Positions 1 through 9,306 of a stretch of 64,000 nucleotides of DNA are shown here, in pieces. Positions within the stretch are counted from its first letter, which is position 1. Every line of letters starts with the position of its first letter. The DNA comes from Comamonas sp. (GTDB taxonomy: Bacteria > Pseudomonadota > Gammaproteobacteria > Burkholderiales > Burkholderiaceae_C): NCBI GenBank assembly GCA_031277805.1, contig JAITLR010000013.1, forward strand, positions 248,001 to 312,000, given 5' to 3'. Under the pieces are notes generated by a model. That model did not search any database and had not been told where the DNA came from. It worked only from the letters and a program-made list of their open reading frames with translations. A program made the translations under genes and the position numbers.

Positions 1-165
1 CGATGTAGCGTCTAGACAAAGCCGCCACGGCCTTTGCCTGCTGGCCCGTTGATTGGGCCAACCCAATTTCCCAACGTCTCTGTTTCGATAGCAGTCTCCG
101 CGCTGTGATGGCCGACCTACGCCTGAAATCAGGTGTGGACTGCGAATTCCCTGGATTGATCTTTC

Positions 166-1188
166 ATGACTGATAGCAACCACATATCTTCTGCTGCATC
201 TTCGCAAGTGCTGAGCACCACGCGCCGTCACTGGCTGGCCGGGGCGGCCGTGTCGGCGCTGGCGCTGGCTGCCGGCCGCCTGCACGCCCAGCCCGGCAAT
301 GCCGCGCAATCAGGCCAGCGCGTTCTGCGTGTGGGCCACCAGAAAGGCTGGCTGTCCATCCTCAAGAAGCGCGGCACGCTGGAAAAGCGCCTGACCCCGC
401 TGGGTGTGGCCGTGCGCTGGGTCGAATTCAATGCCGGCCCCGTGCAACTGGAGGCGCTCAACGTGGGCTCCATAGACTTCGGCGACGTGGGCGAGGCGCC
501 GCCCATCTTCGCCCAGGCCGCAGGTGCGCCCCTGGTCTATGCGGGCGCCACAGTGGCGCGCCCTGGGCTGGAGGCCGTGATCGTGCCCAAGGGCTCGCCC
601 ATACGCTCGGTGGCTGACCTCAAGGGCAAGCGTGTTGCCTATAACAAGGGCTCCAATGTCCATTACTTCCTGGTCAAGCTGCTGGAAAAGCATGGCCTGC
701 AATACGGCGATGTGCAGTCCGTGTTCCTGGCTCCGGCCGATGCACGCGCCGCATTTGAAAAAGGTTCGGTCGATGCCTGGGTGATCTGGGATCCCTTCCT
801 GGCCTCGGCCCAGAAGTCGCTGGAGGCGCGCCTGCTGGCCGATGCCACTGGCGTGGTCAACAACCGTGCGTACTACTTCACCTCGCGTGACTTTGCCAGC
901 CGCAATGCCGATGTGCTGCGCATTGCCATCGAGGAGATTGCCGCCATCGATGCCTGGGCCGCCAAGAACCAGGGCGCGGCAGCCACCGAGCTGTCCCAGA
1001 TTCTGGGGCTGGATCCTGCCGTGACCCAGCTGTACCTGAGCCGTGCCCGCTACGGCACCAGTGCCGTCAATGCCGACATCCTGGCCGAGCAGCAAAAGAT
1101 CGCCGACACCTTCTTCGATCTCAAGCTGATTCCCAAGAAACTCAATCTGCTGGATGCCGCGCCCGTGGATCTGGTGGCTGCACGCTGA
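166..1188 (+). CDS. ssuA: Aliphatic sulfonate ABC transporter, substrate-binding protein (first of two)
   Basis: This is the periplasmic binding protein of a sulfonate importer (SsuA family). The 340-residue product opens with a twin-arginine leader: RR at residues 20-21, a hydrophobic stretch to about 38, then HAQ. Tat export is therefore likely. The family block APADARAAF...VDAWVIWDP lies near residues 189-210. A second, diverged copy follows after 20 bp, and then ssuD, ssuC and ssuB, so it is the first gene of an ssu operon. No strong ribosome-binding site precedes the ATG. Taurine- or ester-specific relatives share the fold; the ssu assignment rests on the neighbours. Confidence 0.9.
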   Translation: MTDSNHISSAASSQVLSTTRRHWLAGAAVSALALAAGRLHAQPGNAAQSGQRVLRVGHQKGWLSILKKRGTLEKRLTPLGVAVRWVEFNAGPVQLEALNVGSIDFGDVGEAPPIFAQAAGAPLVYAGATVARPGLEAVIVPKGSPIRSVADLKGKRVAYNKGSNVHYFLVKLLEKHGLQYGDVQSVFLAPADARAAFEKGSVDAWVIWDPFLASAQKSLEARLLADATGVVNNRAYYFTSRDFASRNADVLRIAIEEIAAIDAWAAKNQGAAATELSQILGLDPAVTQLYLSRARYGTSAVNADILAEQQKIADTFFDLKLIPKKLNLLDAAPVDLVAAR

Positions 1189-1208
1189 AGCGTGAAAGAG
1201 GTGTGATC

Positions 1209-2279
1209 ATGAGTTCTTCTCTCTCCCGCCCTCGTTTCAACCGCGGCCGCCGTCAGGCGCTGCAGTTGCTGGGCACGACGGCCTTCAGCTGGACCCTGGC
1301 CTCTCACTATGCCCAGGCCCAGACCACTCCCGTGGCCGGCGCACCGGCCCAGCTGCGCGTGGGTTATCAGAAGTCTGCCGTCAATCTGGTGGTGCTCAAG
1401 CAGCATGGCGTGCTCGAAAAGCGCTTTCCCAACACCAAGGTCACCTGGCTGGAGTTTCCCGCCGGTCCGCAACTGCTGGAGGCTTTGTCGGCAGGCAGCC
1501 TGGACTTCGGCCTGACAGGAGACACGCCACCCGTTTTTGCACAGGCGGCCGGCAAGGAGCTGCGCTATGTAGGGGCAGAGCCGCCCAAGCCCGAAAGCTC
1601 GGCCATCCTAGTGCCTGCGGACTCTGCGCTGCAAAACCTGGCTGAGCTCAAAGGCAAGCGCGTCGCTCTGCAAAAAGGCTCCAGCGCCCACTATCTGCTG
1701 GTGCGCGCACTGGACAAGGCCGGCATCGCCTGGGCCGATATCAAGCCCGTGTATCTGGCTCCGGCCGATGCACGCGCGGCCTTCGAGCGCAAAAGTGTCG
1801 ATGCCTGGGCCATCTGGGACCCGTATTACGCGGCCACGGAATTGAGCATTCATCCGCGTGTGCTCAGCAACGGCGAGGGCCTGACGGGCAACAACTCCTT
1901 TTATCTGGCCTCACGCCCTCTGGTGGACAGGCATCCGCAGGTCATCAAGGCCTTGTTCGAGGAGCTCACACGCGCCGACCAACTGGTACAGACCTCGCGC
2001 AAGGAAGCCGTGCAACTGGTGTCCTCGTTCAGCGGGCTCGATGCCAATGTGGTGAGCCGCTTCATCGGCCGCCGGCCCAGCTCGCCAACCACGCTGCTGG
2101 GCAACTCCATCGTTGCCGACCAGCAGCGCGTGGCCGATGCGTTTTTTCGTCTCGGCGTGATTCCGCGTCAGGTCAGGGTCGCCGAAATCGTCTGGCAGCC
2201 CACGCCTGCGGAATACGCCAGCTACGGCCAGTCCGGCCCGTCCATCGCACCTGCCCAGGCGGCAGCCCCCAAGGTTTGA
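1209..2279 (+). CDS. ssuA: Aliphatic sulfonate ABC transporter, substrate-binding protein (second of two)
   Basis: A paralogue of the preceding gene in the same operon, 356 residues. It has its own twin-arginine leader ([12 protein letters not shown] at residues 14-15) ending at AQAQ. It keeps the same signature, APADARAAF followed by VDAWAIWDP, but is clearly diverged elsewhere. The ATG at 1209 is preferred to the GTG six bases upstream because AAAGAGG sits about 8 bases before it. Its stop overlaps the Shine-Dalgarno region of ssuD. Two binding proteins sharing one permease and one ATPase would widen the range of sulfonates taken up; that role is inferred. Confidence 0.9.
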   Translation: MSSSLSRPRFNRGRRQALQLLGTTAFSWTLASHYAQAQTTPVAGAPAQLRVGYQKSAVNLVVLKQHGVLEKRFPNTKVTWLEFPAGPQLLEALSAGSLDFGLTGDTPPVFAQAAGKELRYVGAEPPKPESSAILVPADSALQNLAELKGKRVALQKGSSAHYLLVRALDKAGIAWADIKPVYLAPADARAAFERKSVDAWAIWDPYYAATELSIHPRVLSNGEGLTGNNSFYLASRPLVDRHPQVIKALFEELTRADQLVQTSRKEAVQLVSSFSGLDANVVSRFIGRRPSSPTTLLGNSIVADQQRVADAFFRLGVIPRQVRVAEIVWQPTPAEYASYGQSGPSIAPAQAAAPKV

Positions 2280-2290
2280 GGAGAGATTTC

Positions 2291-3580
2291 ATGCAAGTGT
2301 TCTGGTTCATCCCCACCCACGGCGATTCGCGCTATCTGGGCACCGGCGAAGGCGCGCGCCAGCTCAGCCATGACTACATCAAGCAGGTCGCCATTGCTGC
2401 CGACAGCCTGGGCTATGAGGGGGTGCTGATCCCTACAGGCCGTTCCTGCGAAGACCCCTGGGTGGTGGCTTCCAGCCTGCTGCCCGTGACCAAACGCCTC
2501 AAGTTTCTGGTGGCCGTGCGACCAGGGCTGCACCAGCCCAGTCTGGCTGCGCGCATGGCAGCCAGCTTTGACCGTCTTTCGCAAGGGCGCCTGCTGATCA
2601 ATCTGGTCACGGGCGGTGATCAGGCCGAGCTTGAAGGCGATGGCGTCTTCCTCGACCACGCCACGCGCTACGAGCAGTCGGCGGAGTTCATCACGATCTG
2701 GCGTGAAATTCTGGCGCGCAGCCATGAAGGCAAGTCGCTGGATTTCGAAGGCAATCATCTGAGCGTGAAAGGCGCCAAACTGCTGTTCCCGCCGCTGCAA
2801 AAGCCGTATCCGCCCGTGTATTTCGGTGGCTCGTCGGCAGCGGCCCATGATCTGGCGGCGGAGCAGGTCGATGCCTATCTGACCTGGGGTGAGCCACCGG
2901 CAGAAGTCGCCAAGAAGATTGCCGATGTGCGCGAGAAGGCCGCGCGCCATGGCCGTACCGTCAAGTTCGGTATCCGTCTGCATGTCATCGTGCGCGAGAC
3001 CGATGAGGAGGCCTGGCTTGACGCCGAGCGATTGATCAGCCGCCTCAAGGACGAGACCGTGGTGCAGGCCCAGGCCGCGTTTGCGCGCATGGACTCCGAA
3101 GGCCAGCGCCGCATGGCACAGCTGCACGCGAGGGCGAGAAACAAGGCCCCCACGCTCGGCAGTGATGTGTCCTCGCTGCCCCCCGAGGGGGCCCAATCGC
3201 CCAGGGGCGGCCCGTCGGCAATTGGGCGTACCCGCGAGGATCTGGAAATCAGCCCCAATCTCTGGGCCGGTGTGGGCCTGGTGCGTGGCGGCGCGGGCAC
3301 GGCTTTGGTGGGCAGTGCGCAGACCGTGGCCGACCGCATCAAGGAGTACGCCGATCTGGGCATAGACACTTTTGTGCTCTCTGGCTATCCGCATCTGGAG
3401 GAGGCCTACCGCTTTGCGGAGCTGGTCTTCCCGCTGTTGCCCGTGGCGGTTCAGCAGAAGCTGGGCGGTGGCAATCCTGGCGGTCCGTTTGGTGAGACCG
3501 TGGCCAATCTGTACGCGCCGGGCGTCGCCACGCCGAGCGCAGCAACGTCGGGCGATACGGTCCGGGTCTCGCAAAGCTGA
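2291..3580 (+). CDS. ssuD: FMNH2-dependent alkanesulfonate monooxygenase with an in-frame repeat-like insertion
   Basis: A bacterial luciferase-like TIM-barrel enzyme that cleaves C1-C10 alkanesulfonates to aldehyde and sulfite using reduced FMN and O2. The N-terminus [17 protein letters not shown], the RLHVIVRET strand and the [16 protein letters not shown] segment are diagnostic. The ATG at 2291 follows GAGGAGAG closely. The product has 429 residues against about 380 for E. coli SsuD. About 29 extra residues (286-314, bases 3146-3232) sit where E. coli has a short loop, and they are encoded by palindromic repeat-like DNA. The C-terminus is also longer. No ssuE reductase is in the window, so FMNH2 must come from elsewhere. 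Confidence 0.93.
   Translation: MQVFWFIPTHGDSRYLGTGEGARQLSHDYIKQVAIAADSLGYEGVLIPTGRSCEDPWVVASSLLPVTKRLKFLVAVRPGLHQPSLAARMAASFDRLSQGRLLINLVTGGDQAELEGDGVFLDHATRYEQSAEFITIWREILARSHEGKSLDFEGNHLSVKGAKLLFPPLQKPYPPVYFGGSSAAAHDLAAEQVDAYLTWGEPPAEVAKKIADVREKAARHGRTVKFGIRLHVIVRETDEEAWLDAERLISRLKDETVVQAQAAFARMDSEGQRRMAQLHARARNKAPTLGSDVSSLPPEGAQSPRGGPSAIGRTREDLEISPNLWAGVGLVRGGAGTALVGSAQTVADRIKEYADLGIDTFVLSGYPHLEEAYRFAELVFPLLPVAVQQKLGGGNPGGPFGETVANLYAPGVATPSAATSGDTVRVSQS
3146..3232 (+). repeat. Palindromic repeat-like insertion inside ssuD
   Basis: The insert keeps the reading frame and contains CTGCCCCCCGAGGGGG, plus an outer inverted pair GCCCAAT / ATTGGGC. The composition and the CCTCGCTGCCCCCCGAGGGGG pattern resemble intergenic repeats common in Comamonadaceae. 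The encoded residues are low in complexity (Ser, Pro, Gly rich), as expected for repurposed non-coding DNA in a loop. Confidence 0.6.
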
Positions 3581-3590
3581 AGGAGCGAGC

Positions 3591-4427
3591 ATGAGCGAAA
3601 TTCAAACTCTGGCCCTGAAACCCTCGGACCAGGCAGCGGTGGCCACGCCCCGCCTGGAACTGTTGGCACGGCAGGTCGGCCTGCGGTTGCTGCCCTGGCT
3701 GCTGCCCGTGGCGCTGATCGCGATCTGGCAGGCCGCATCGGCCCATGGCTGGCTGTCCACGCGGGTGCTGCCCGCACCGCTGGATGTGCTGCGCGCCGCC
3801 TGGGCGCTGGCCGAGTCTGGCGAGCTATGGACCCATGTCAAGGTCAGTGCCGGACGAGCCCTGGCAGGACTGGCCATTGGCGGCAGCGCCGGGCTGCTGC
3901 TGGGCCTGCTCACGGGATCGCTGCGCTGGGCCGAAACGCTGCTGGACTCCACCATCCAGATGGTGCGCAACATTCCCGCGCTGGCGCTGATTCCGCTGGT
4001 CATTCTGTGGTTCGGCATCGACGAGTCGGCCAAGCTGTTTCTGATCAGCATCTCGGTGTTCTTTCCCATCTACCTGAACACCTTCCACGGTATCCGCAAT
4101 GTGGACCCGGGGCTGATCGAGATGGGCAAAAGCTACGGCCTCACGCGTTGGCAGCTGTACCGCGACATCGTGTTGCCTGGCGCACTGTCATCGATTCTTG
4201 TGGGCCTGCGTTTTTCGCTGGGGCTGATGTGGGTGATCCTGATCGTGGCCGAGACCATCTCGGCCCAGTCCGGCATCGGCTATCTGACCATGAATGCCCG
4301 TGAGTTTCTGCAGACCGATGTGGTGCTGGTGGGCATCCTGCTCTACGCGATCCTGGGCAAGCTGGCCGATCTGTTTGCACGCGGGCTGGAGCGTTGGTGG
4401 CTGCGCTGGCATCCGGGGTATCAGTAG
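3591..4427 (+). CDS. ssuC: Aliphatic sulfonate ABC transporter permease
   Basis: An inner-membrane permease of the BPD/TauC-SsuC family, 278 residues. The ATG at 3591 is chosen because AAGGAG lies 6 bases upstream and overlaps the ssuD stop; the longer reading frame upstream is a shadow of ssuD. Several membrane segments are visible, the first about residues 32-50. The EAA-type cytoplasmic loop (EMGKSYGLTRWQLYRDIVLP) sits near residues 175-195 and should contact the SsuB ATPase. Confidence 0.93.
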   Translation: MSEIQTLALKPSDQAAVATPRLELLARQVGLRLLPWLLPVALIAIWQAASAHGWLSTRVLPAPLDVLRAAWALAESGELWTHVKVSAGRALAGLAIGGSAGLLLGLLTGSLRWAETLLDSTIQMVRNIPALALIPLVILWFGIDESAKLFLISISVFFPIYLNTFHGIRNVDPGLIEMGKSYGLTRWQLYRDIVLPGALSSILVGLRFSLGLMWVILIVAETISAQSGIGYLTMNAREFLQTDVVLVGILLYAILGKLADLFARGLERWWLRWHPGYQ

Positions 4428-4506
4428 CACCCTGAGCGGCCCTGCCGCTTCCCCCCTGGGATGACGCCCTCGCTGCGGGGCGGCCCTTGCTCGGCGTCTC
4501 TGGTTT
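4428..4506 (+). repeat. Intergenic repeat, family A (ssuC/ssuB gap)
   Basis: Contains CCTGAGCGGCC, TGCCGCTTCCCCC, CCTCGCTGCGGGGCGGC and TTGCTCGGCGTCTCT in order. The same modules recur at 7102-7186, 56522-56625 and 57188-57304, and inverted at 52242-52312. The GAGCGGC / GCCGCT arms can form a small hairpin. It begins right after the ssuC stop. Confidence 0.75.
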
Positions 4507-4544
4507 GAGGGGGCGCTGGATTTGAAGAATTTGAGGAGTTGGTG

Positions 4545-5519
4545 ATGGGCAATTTGTGGAATCGTTTGACGCAGTCTCTGGTCGGTGCCGGAGCCATGAA
4601 TGCGCGGCAGCCGCTGGTGGCCTGGGAGGCATCGTGGGACGAGACCGAGGCCTTGCTGGGGAGTGGCAATCTGTGGGACCAGGCCGACGCGGCAGCGCAG
4701 ACCGAGCGCAGCCAGTTGCCCGGCGTGCATCTGCAGACCCGGCAACTGACCAAGCGCTATGGCGAGCGAGAGGTGCTCAAGCAGGTGCAGCTCGATGTGC
4801 AGCCCGGAGAGTTCATCGCCATCGTGGGGCGCAGCGGCTGCGGCAAGTCCACCTTGCTGCGGCTGGTGGCGGGGCTTGAAGAAGCCAGTGACGGCCAGGT
4901 GCTGGCGGATGGCGGGGACGCACGTGAGGCCAGAGTGGCCAAAAAAGACACACGCATCATGTTTCAGGACGCGCGCCTGCTGCCCTGGCTGCGGGTGCTG
5001 GACAACGTGATTCTGGGCCTGCCGGCCTCGGCCCGCGAAAGAGGGCGCGAGGTACTGGCCCAGGTGGGCCTGGCTGACCGCGAGAAGGAATGGCCTGCGC
5101 GCCTGTCTGGCGGCCAGCGCCAGCGTGTGGCCCTGGCGCGCGCCCTGGTGCATCAGCCGCGCCTGCTGCTGCTCGATGAACCCCTGGGCGCGCTGGATGC
5201 GCTCACGCGCATCGAAATGCACAGGCTCATCGAAGGTCTGTGGCGCAGCCGCGGTTTCACGGCCTTGCTGGTAACCCACGACGTGCAGGAGGCCGTGGCC
5301 CTGGCAGACCGTGTGGTGCTGATCGAGGATGGCCGCATTGCGCTCGACGAGCGTATCGACCTGCCGCGCCCGCGTGTGCATGGCGATGCACGCTTTGCGG
5401 CGCTGGAGACCCGCATTCTGGACCGTGTGCTGCAAAAGCCCGAGGCCGATGTGGCCGAGGCTCCCACCCACGACAGCTGGCCCGGTGTGCCCGCGACAGG
5501 GCTGCGCTGGGCGATCTGA
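4545..5519 (+). CDS. ssuB: Aliphatic sulfonate ABC transporter ATP-binding protein
   Basis: The ATPase subunit of the sulfonate importer, 324 residues. Walker A (GRSGCGKST) is at residues 95-103. It is followed by a Q-loop ([11 protein letters not shown]), the signature [15 protein letters not shown], Walker B ([13 protein letters not shown]) and the switch histidine in [10 protein letters not shown]. The ATG at 4545 follows GAGGAG. The first 60 or so residues precede the ABC domain and are unusual; an internal start near residue 60 cannot be excluded. A family A repeat separates it from ssuC. Confidence 0.92.
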   Translation: MGNLWNRLTQSLVGAGAMNARQPLVAWEASWDETEALLGSGNLWDQADAAAQTERSQLPGVHLQTRQLTKRYGEREVLKQVQLDVQPGEFIAIVGRSGCGKSTLLRLVAGLEEASDGQVLADGGDAREARVAKKDTRIMFQDARLLPWLRVLDNVILGLPASARERGREVLAQVGLADREKEWPARLSGGQRQRVALARALVHQPRLLLLDEPLGALDALTRIEMHRLIEGLWRSRGFTALLVTHDVQEAVALADRVVLIEDGRIALDERIDLPRPRVHGDARFAALETRILDRVLQKPEADVAEAPTHDSWPGVPATGLRWAI

Positions 5520-5555
5520 CAGAAAACAAGAGAAATCGGCTGCTGACGCAAGAGG

Positions 5556-5579
5556 GACAAGCGCCAGCAGCTATCAAAA
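5556..5579 (-). repeat. Short intergenic repeat, family B
   Basis: Read on the minus strand it contains TTTTGATAGCTGCTGGCGCTT. Related copies lie at 7236-7257, 9238-9259, 17749-17795, 43530-43550 and 62146-62168. This one lies between ssuB and the LysR gene. Confidence 0.6.
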
Positions 5580-5580
5580 C

Positions 5581-6513
5581 ATGAATTTTCAGCAACTGCG
5601 ATCCGTGCGCGAAGCCGTGCGACGGGGCTTCAATCTCACCGAAGTGGCCGCCATGCTCCATACCTCCCAGCCAGGCGTGAGCCGGCAGATTCGGGAGCTG
5701 GAGGATGAGCTGGGCATCGATATCTTTGTGCGCGCGGGCAAGCGTCTGACGGGGCTGACACCGCCCGGTACGACCTTGCTGCCCATCGTCGAGCGCATGC
5801 TGCTCGAAGCCGACAATCTGCGCCGCGCAGGCGAGGATTTCCGGGCCAGCGAGCAGGGCTGCCTGTCGATTGCCGCCACCCATTCCCAGGCGCGCTATGC
5901 GCTGCCGCAGGTGGTACGGGATTTTCGCGCGCTGTACCCGCAAGTGTCTTTGCACCTGCACCAGGGCTCGCCGCGCCAGGTGGCCGAAATGCTGATCTCG
6001 GGCGAAGCCGATATCGGCGTGGCTACCGAGGCACTGGGCAGCTACGAGCAACTGGCCACCTTGCCCTGTTACCGCTGGTCGCACAGCATCGTGGTGCCGC
6101 CAGGGCATCCCTTGCTCAATGAGCCTGGCCCCGTTTCGCTGCAGGCGCTGGCGCGTCATCCCATCATCACCTACGAGCAGGGTTACACGGGCCGTGCTCA
6201 TATCGACAAGGCGTTTGCGACGGCAGGGCTGGCACCCGATGTGGTGCTGACCGCCATGGATGCCGATGTGGTCAAGACCTATGTGGAGCTGGGCATGGGT
6301 GTGGGCATCATCGCGTCCATCGCATTTGATGCCGAGCGTGATCGCCACCTGCATGCCATCGATGCACGTCATCTGTTCGAAGTCAATCTGACGCGGCTGG
6401 CATTGCGCCGCGGTGCCTGGCTGCGCGGCTATGCCTATGCCTTCATTGAAAGCTTTGTGCCCACGCTGACTGCTGAGGTGGTTCGTGAGGCCGTGCAGTT
6501 GGAGACGCTTTGA
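5581..6513 (+). CDS. CysB/Cbl-type LysR family transcriptional regulator
   Basis: A 310-residue LysR-type activator resembling CysB/Cbl. The N-terminal helix-turn-helix includes NLTEVAAMLHTSQPGVSRQIRELEDELG (about residues 18-45). The effector domain follows, with the CysB-like segments THSQARYALP and HPIITYEQGYTGR (T100-region and ligand loop). In enteric bacteria CysB and Cbl sense N-acetylserine or APS and activate cys, ssu and tau genes. Its place between ssuB and the rhodanese/acetyltransferase genes fits control of both flanking groups. Start at 5581; the longer upstream frame overlaps ssuB. Confidence 0.88.
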   Translation: MNFQQLRSVREAVRRGFNLTEVAAMLHTSQPGVSRQIRELEDELGIDIFVRAGKRLTGLTPPGTTLLPIVERMLLEADNLRRAGEDFRASEQGCLSIAATHSQARYALPQVVRDFRALYPQVSLHLHQGSPRQVAEMLISGEADIGVATEALGSYEQLATLPCYRWSHSIVVPPGHPLLNEPGPVSLQALARHPIITYEQGYTGRAHIDKAFATAGLAPDVVLTAMDADVVKTYVELGMGVGIIASIAFDAERDRHLHAIDARHLFEVNLTRLALRRGAWLRGYAYAFIESFVPTLTAEVVREAVQLETL

Positions 6514-6610
6514 TCCTTGTTTTTCGCATAAGCAATCTGATTTTTGTTCGTTGTTGGAATGTCTTGTTGAGCGCAGCATGAGCTCATTGAATTCTTTAGA
6601 TGAATCAGTC

Positions 6611-7099
6611 ATGACAGATGTCTCCAACCTTCCCGCGCTGAAAGAAGCCGCGGCCCAGGCAGCGGCGCAAGGCTTGTCATTTGCGGGCTCCATCCCCCCG
6701 CGTGAGGCCTGGCAGCTGGTGGAGCAGGGCCTGGCCCTGCTGGTCGATGTACGCACCGCCGAAGAGCGCAAATTTGTGGGTCATGTGCCCGGCAGTGCCC
6801 ATGTACCCTGGGCTACGGGCACGGCACTGTCGCGCAACCCGCGTTTTGTACGTGAACTGACGGCACTGCTGGCAAAGCAGACGCAGGAAGGGGGCTCACA
6901 GCCGAATGTTGCCCCCATCGCCTTGCTGCTTTGCCGCAGCGGCAAGCGCTCCACACTGGCTGCGCAGGAAGCGGCCAAGGCCGGTCTGGCCCATGTCTTC
7001 AATATCAGCGAAGGCTTTGAGGGCGAACTGGACGAGGCCCAGCACCGCGGCAAAGGCGATGGCTGGCGCTTCCACGGCTTGCCCTGGGTGCAGGACTAG
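6611..7099 (+). CDS. Rhodanese-like sulfurtransferase of the encapsulin cluster
   Basis: A single rhodanese domain, 162 residues. The active-site loop is CRSGKRS with the persulfide-forming Cys at residue 108, and LVDVRTAEE marks the N-terminal part. Rhodaneses move sulfane sulfur between donors and acceptors. An earlier in-frame ATG at 6578 exists, but the intervening codons (TCA, TTA, GAT, GAA) are unlike the rest of the gene, so 6611 is preferred. It is the first gene after the CysB-like regulator and is followed by the acetyltransferase, encapsulin and desulfurase genes. Rhodaneses are reported next to family 2A encapsulins. Confidence 0.85.
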   Translation: MTDVSNLPALKEAAAQAAAQGLSFAGSIPPREAWQLVEQGLALLVDVRTAEERKFVGHVPGSAHVPWATGTALSRNPRFVRELTALLAKQTQEGGSQPNVAPIALLLCRSGKRSTLAAQEAAKAGLAHVFNISEGFEGELDEAQHRGKGDGWRFHGLPWVQD

Positions 7100-7101
7100 T
7101 G

Positions 7102-7186
7102 AACCCCCTGAGCGGCTTTGCCGCTTCCCCCAGAGGGGGACGACATCCTCGCTGCAGGGCGGCCTTTGCTCGATGTCTCTCGCTTG
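7102..7186 (+). repeat. Intergenic repeat, family A (after rhodanese gene)
   Basis: CCCCCTGAGCGGCTTTGCCGC, then TTCCCCC and GGGGGACGAC hairpin arms, CCTCGCTGCAGGGCGGC and TTTGCTCGATGTCTCT. It is one of the best-formed copies of the family. Confidence 0.8.
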
Positions 7187-7235
7187 GATAGCGTCAGTGT
7201 TTGAGTAGCTGGAATTTTTCGTAATTTTTAAAAAA

Positions 7236-7257
7236 TGATAGCTGTCAGCGCTTTGAG
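7236..7257 (+). repeat. Short intergenic repeat, family B
   Basis: ATGATAGCTGTCAGCGCTTT; the same core (GATAGCTGTCAGCGCTT) recurs exactly at 62148-62164. Confidence 0.65.
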
Positions 7258-7300
7258 AGAAAGCGTTGTGGGCCGCTTTGACTCTGAAAAAAGGTGAATG

Positions 7301-8233
7301 ATGAGTGATTTCCCCATCCCTGAAATCGTGGCCGAGTTGCGCCAGGTGCGCGAGCAGTGGCGTGTACAGCAGGGCCGTACCGATACGGCACAGCGCGAGT
7401 TTCCGTCGCGGGACGCGGTAACGCAGGCCATAGAGTCGCTCAAGGGCGTGCTCTATCCATTGCGTCTGGGGCCGACCGAGCTGCGTCAGTCCAGCGAAGA
7501 CTTTTATATCGGTCACACGCTGGATACCGCCTTGCAGGCGCTGCAGGATCAGGCCCGTATCGAGCTGCGCTACCGCGCCCGCCAGGACGGTGACCGCGAT
7601 AGCGAGCACAGCGAGCGTGCTCATGAGTTGCGTGCCGCGAAGGCCGTGCAGGAGTTTGCCCGGGAGCTGCCTGGTCTGCGCAAGCTGCTGGATGTGGATG
7701 TGCTGGCGGCCTTTCATGGCGACCCGGCGGCGCAGAGTGTGGACGAAGTCGTGCTTAGCTACCCCGGTGTACTGGCCCTGATCCATCACCGTATTGCCCA
7801 TGTGCTGTACCGGCTGGAGTTGCCGCTGCTGGCGCGCATGGTGGCCGAGCTGGCCCATGGCCAGACGGGTATCGACATCCACCCCGGCGCACGCATTGGC
7901 GCGGGCTGCTTCATCGACCACGGCACTGGCGTGGTGGTGGGCGAGACGGCGGTGATCGGCCGCAATGTGCGCATCTATCAGGCGGTGACTCTGGGAGCCA
8001 AGCGCTTTCCGCGCGATGCCCAGGGCCATCTGCAAAAGGGCTGGCCGCGCCATCCCGTCGTGCAGGACGACGTGGTGATCTATGCCGGCGCCACGATTCT
8101 GGGCCGCATCACGATTGGCCGTGGTGCCGTCATCGGCGGCAATGTCTGGGTCACGCAGGATGTGCCGCCGCAAACCCATGTCTCCCAGACCAGTCCGGTG
8201 GAAAAAGTCCATCCGCTGCCCGCTGCAGCCTGA
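7301..8233 (+). CDS. epsC: Serine O-acetyltransferase, EpsC/CysE type
   Basis: Makes O-acetylserine from serine and acetyl-CoA, the carbon skeleton for cysteine. The 310-residue product has an alpha-helical N-terminal half and a C-terminal left-handed beta helix of hexapeptide repeats. The catalytic region HPGARIGAGCFIDHGTG and GETAVIG are visible. It matches the EpsC-type subgroup better than enteric CysE. AAAAAAGGTG lies just upstream, giving ATG 7301 better spacing than ATG 7298. It sits between the rhodanese and encapsulin genes; serine acetyltransferases are known neighbours of family 2A encapsulins. Confidence 0.9.
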   Translation: MSDFPIPEIVAELRQVREQWRVQQGRTDTAQREFPSRDAVTQAIESLKGVLYPLRLGPTELRQSSEDFYIGHTLDTALQALQDQARIELRYRARQDGDRDSEHSERAHELRAAKAVQEFARELPGLRKLLDVDVLAAFHGDPAAQSVDEVVLSYPGVLALIHHRIAHVLYRLELPLLARMVAELAHGQTGIDIHPGARIGAGCFIDHGTGVVVGETAVIGRNVRIYQAVTLGAKRFPRDAQGHLQKGWPRHPVVQDDVVIYAGATILGRITIGRGAVIGGNVWVTQDVPPQTHVSQTSPVEKVHPLPAAA

Positions 8234-8283
8234 GCTTTCAAGTTTTTCCCAACCTGTTCTCCCAACCGCTGTAACCAAGCTTC

Positions 8284-9216
8284 ATGACAACCTTGCACAC
8301 TCTGGGCGACAACGCCGCCCGCCAACTCGCCAACGCGACCAAGACCGCGCCTCAGCTGGCCACCATCACGCCCCGCTGGCTCACCCATCTGCTGCAGTGG
8401 GTGCCGGTGGAAGCGGGCATCTACCGCGTCAATCAGGTCAGGAACCCCGGGGACATCAAAGTCACCTGCACGACCAAGCAGTTTGAAAACCAGTTGCCAC
8501 GTACCTTTGTGGATTACGACGAAGCGCCGCGAGAGTATTTCCTGAATGCGGTCTCCACGGTGCTCGATGTGCATACGCGCATCTCCGACCTGTACAGCAG
8601 CCCGCACGACCAGATCAAGGAACAGTTGCGCCTGACCATAGAAACCATCAAGGAGAACCAGGAAAGCGAACTGATCAACAACGTCTCCTATGGTCTGCTG
8701 GCGCAGGTGACGGATGAGCAGCGCATCTTCCCGCTCAACGATGGCGGTGCGCCGACTCCCGATGATCTGGACGAGCTGCTGACCAAGGTGTGGAAGGAGC
8801 CAGCTTTCTTCCTGGCCCACCCGCTGACCATTGCCGCCTTTGGCCGCGAAGCCACGCGCCGTGGCACGCCGCCGCCCACGGTGAGCCTGTTTGGCAGCCA
8901 GTTCATTACCTGGCGCGGTGTGCCGCTGATTCCCTCGGACAAGATTCCCGTGGCCGATGGCAAGAGCAGCATCATCCTGCTGCGTGTGGGCGATCGCCGC
9001 CAGGGCGTGGTGGGCCTGTTCCAGCCGGGTCTGGCGGGCGAGCAAAGCCCGGGTCTGTCCGTGCGCTTCATGGGCATCAACGATCAGGCCATCAGTTCCT
9101 ATCTGATCTCGCTGTATTGCTCGCTGGCGGTGCTCACGCCCGATGCGCTGGCGGTGCTGGACGATGTGCGCATCGACCGCTACCACGACTACTCGGCGCT
9201 GGATACCTATCAATAA
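8284..9216 (+). CDS. Family 2A encapsulin nanocompartment shell protein (SrpI-like)
   Basis: A 310-residue HK97-fold shell protein of the SrpI type. Recognisable features are the N-arm region with ITPRWLTHLLQWVPVEAG, the E-loop and P-domain region (residues about 60-130), the QESELINN helix and the conserved C-terminal tract GLSVRFMGINDQAISSY ending LDDVRIDRYHDYSALD. No cyclic-nucleotide-binding domain is inserted, which places it in family 2A rather than 2B. In Synechococcus elongatus the homologue forms a T=1 shell that packages a cysteine desulfurase, and the gene for just such an enzyme follows here. Family assignment is by recognition of the sequence. Confidence 0.9.
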   Translation: MTTLHTLGDNAARQLANATKTAPQLATITPRWLTHLLQWVPVEAGIYRVNQVRNPGDIKVTCTTKQFENQLPRTFVDYDEAPREYFLNAVSTVLDVHTRISDLYSSPHDQIKEQLRLTIETIKENQESELINNVSYGLLAQVTDEQRIFPLNDGGAPTPDDLDELLTKVWKEPAFFLAHPLTIAAFGREATRRGTPPPTVSLFGSQFITWRGVPLIPSDKIPVADGKSSIILLRVGDRRQGVVGLFQPGLAGEQSPGLSVRFMGINDQAISSYLISLYCSLAVLTPDALAVLDDVRIDRYHDYSALDTYQ

Positions 9217-9237
9217 AAGTCGCTGTAGCCCTTGGTC

Positions 9238-9259
9238 TTAAAGCGCTGGCAGCTATCGA
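9238..9259 (-). repeat. Short intergenic repeat, family B (inverted copy)
   Basis: AAAGCGCTGGCAGCTATCGA on the + strand, the reverse of the GATAGCTGCCAGCGCTTT core. It lies between the encapsulin and desulfurase genes, and a partial mirror TACCTGCCAGCGAG follows. Confidence 0.6.
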
Positions 9260-9306
9260 TTCCGATACCTGCCAGCGAGTTCGCCATTCATTCAGGAGGG
9301 ACGGTC

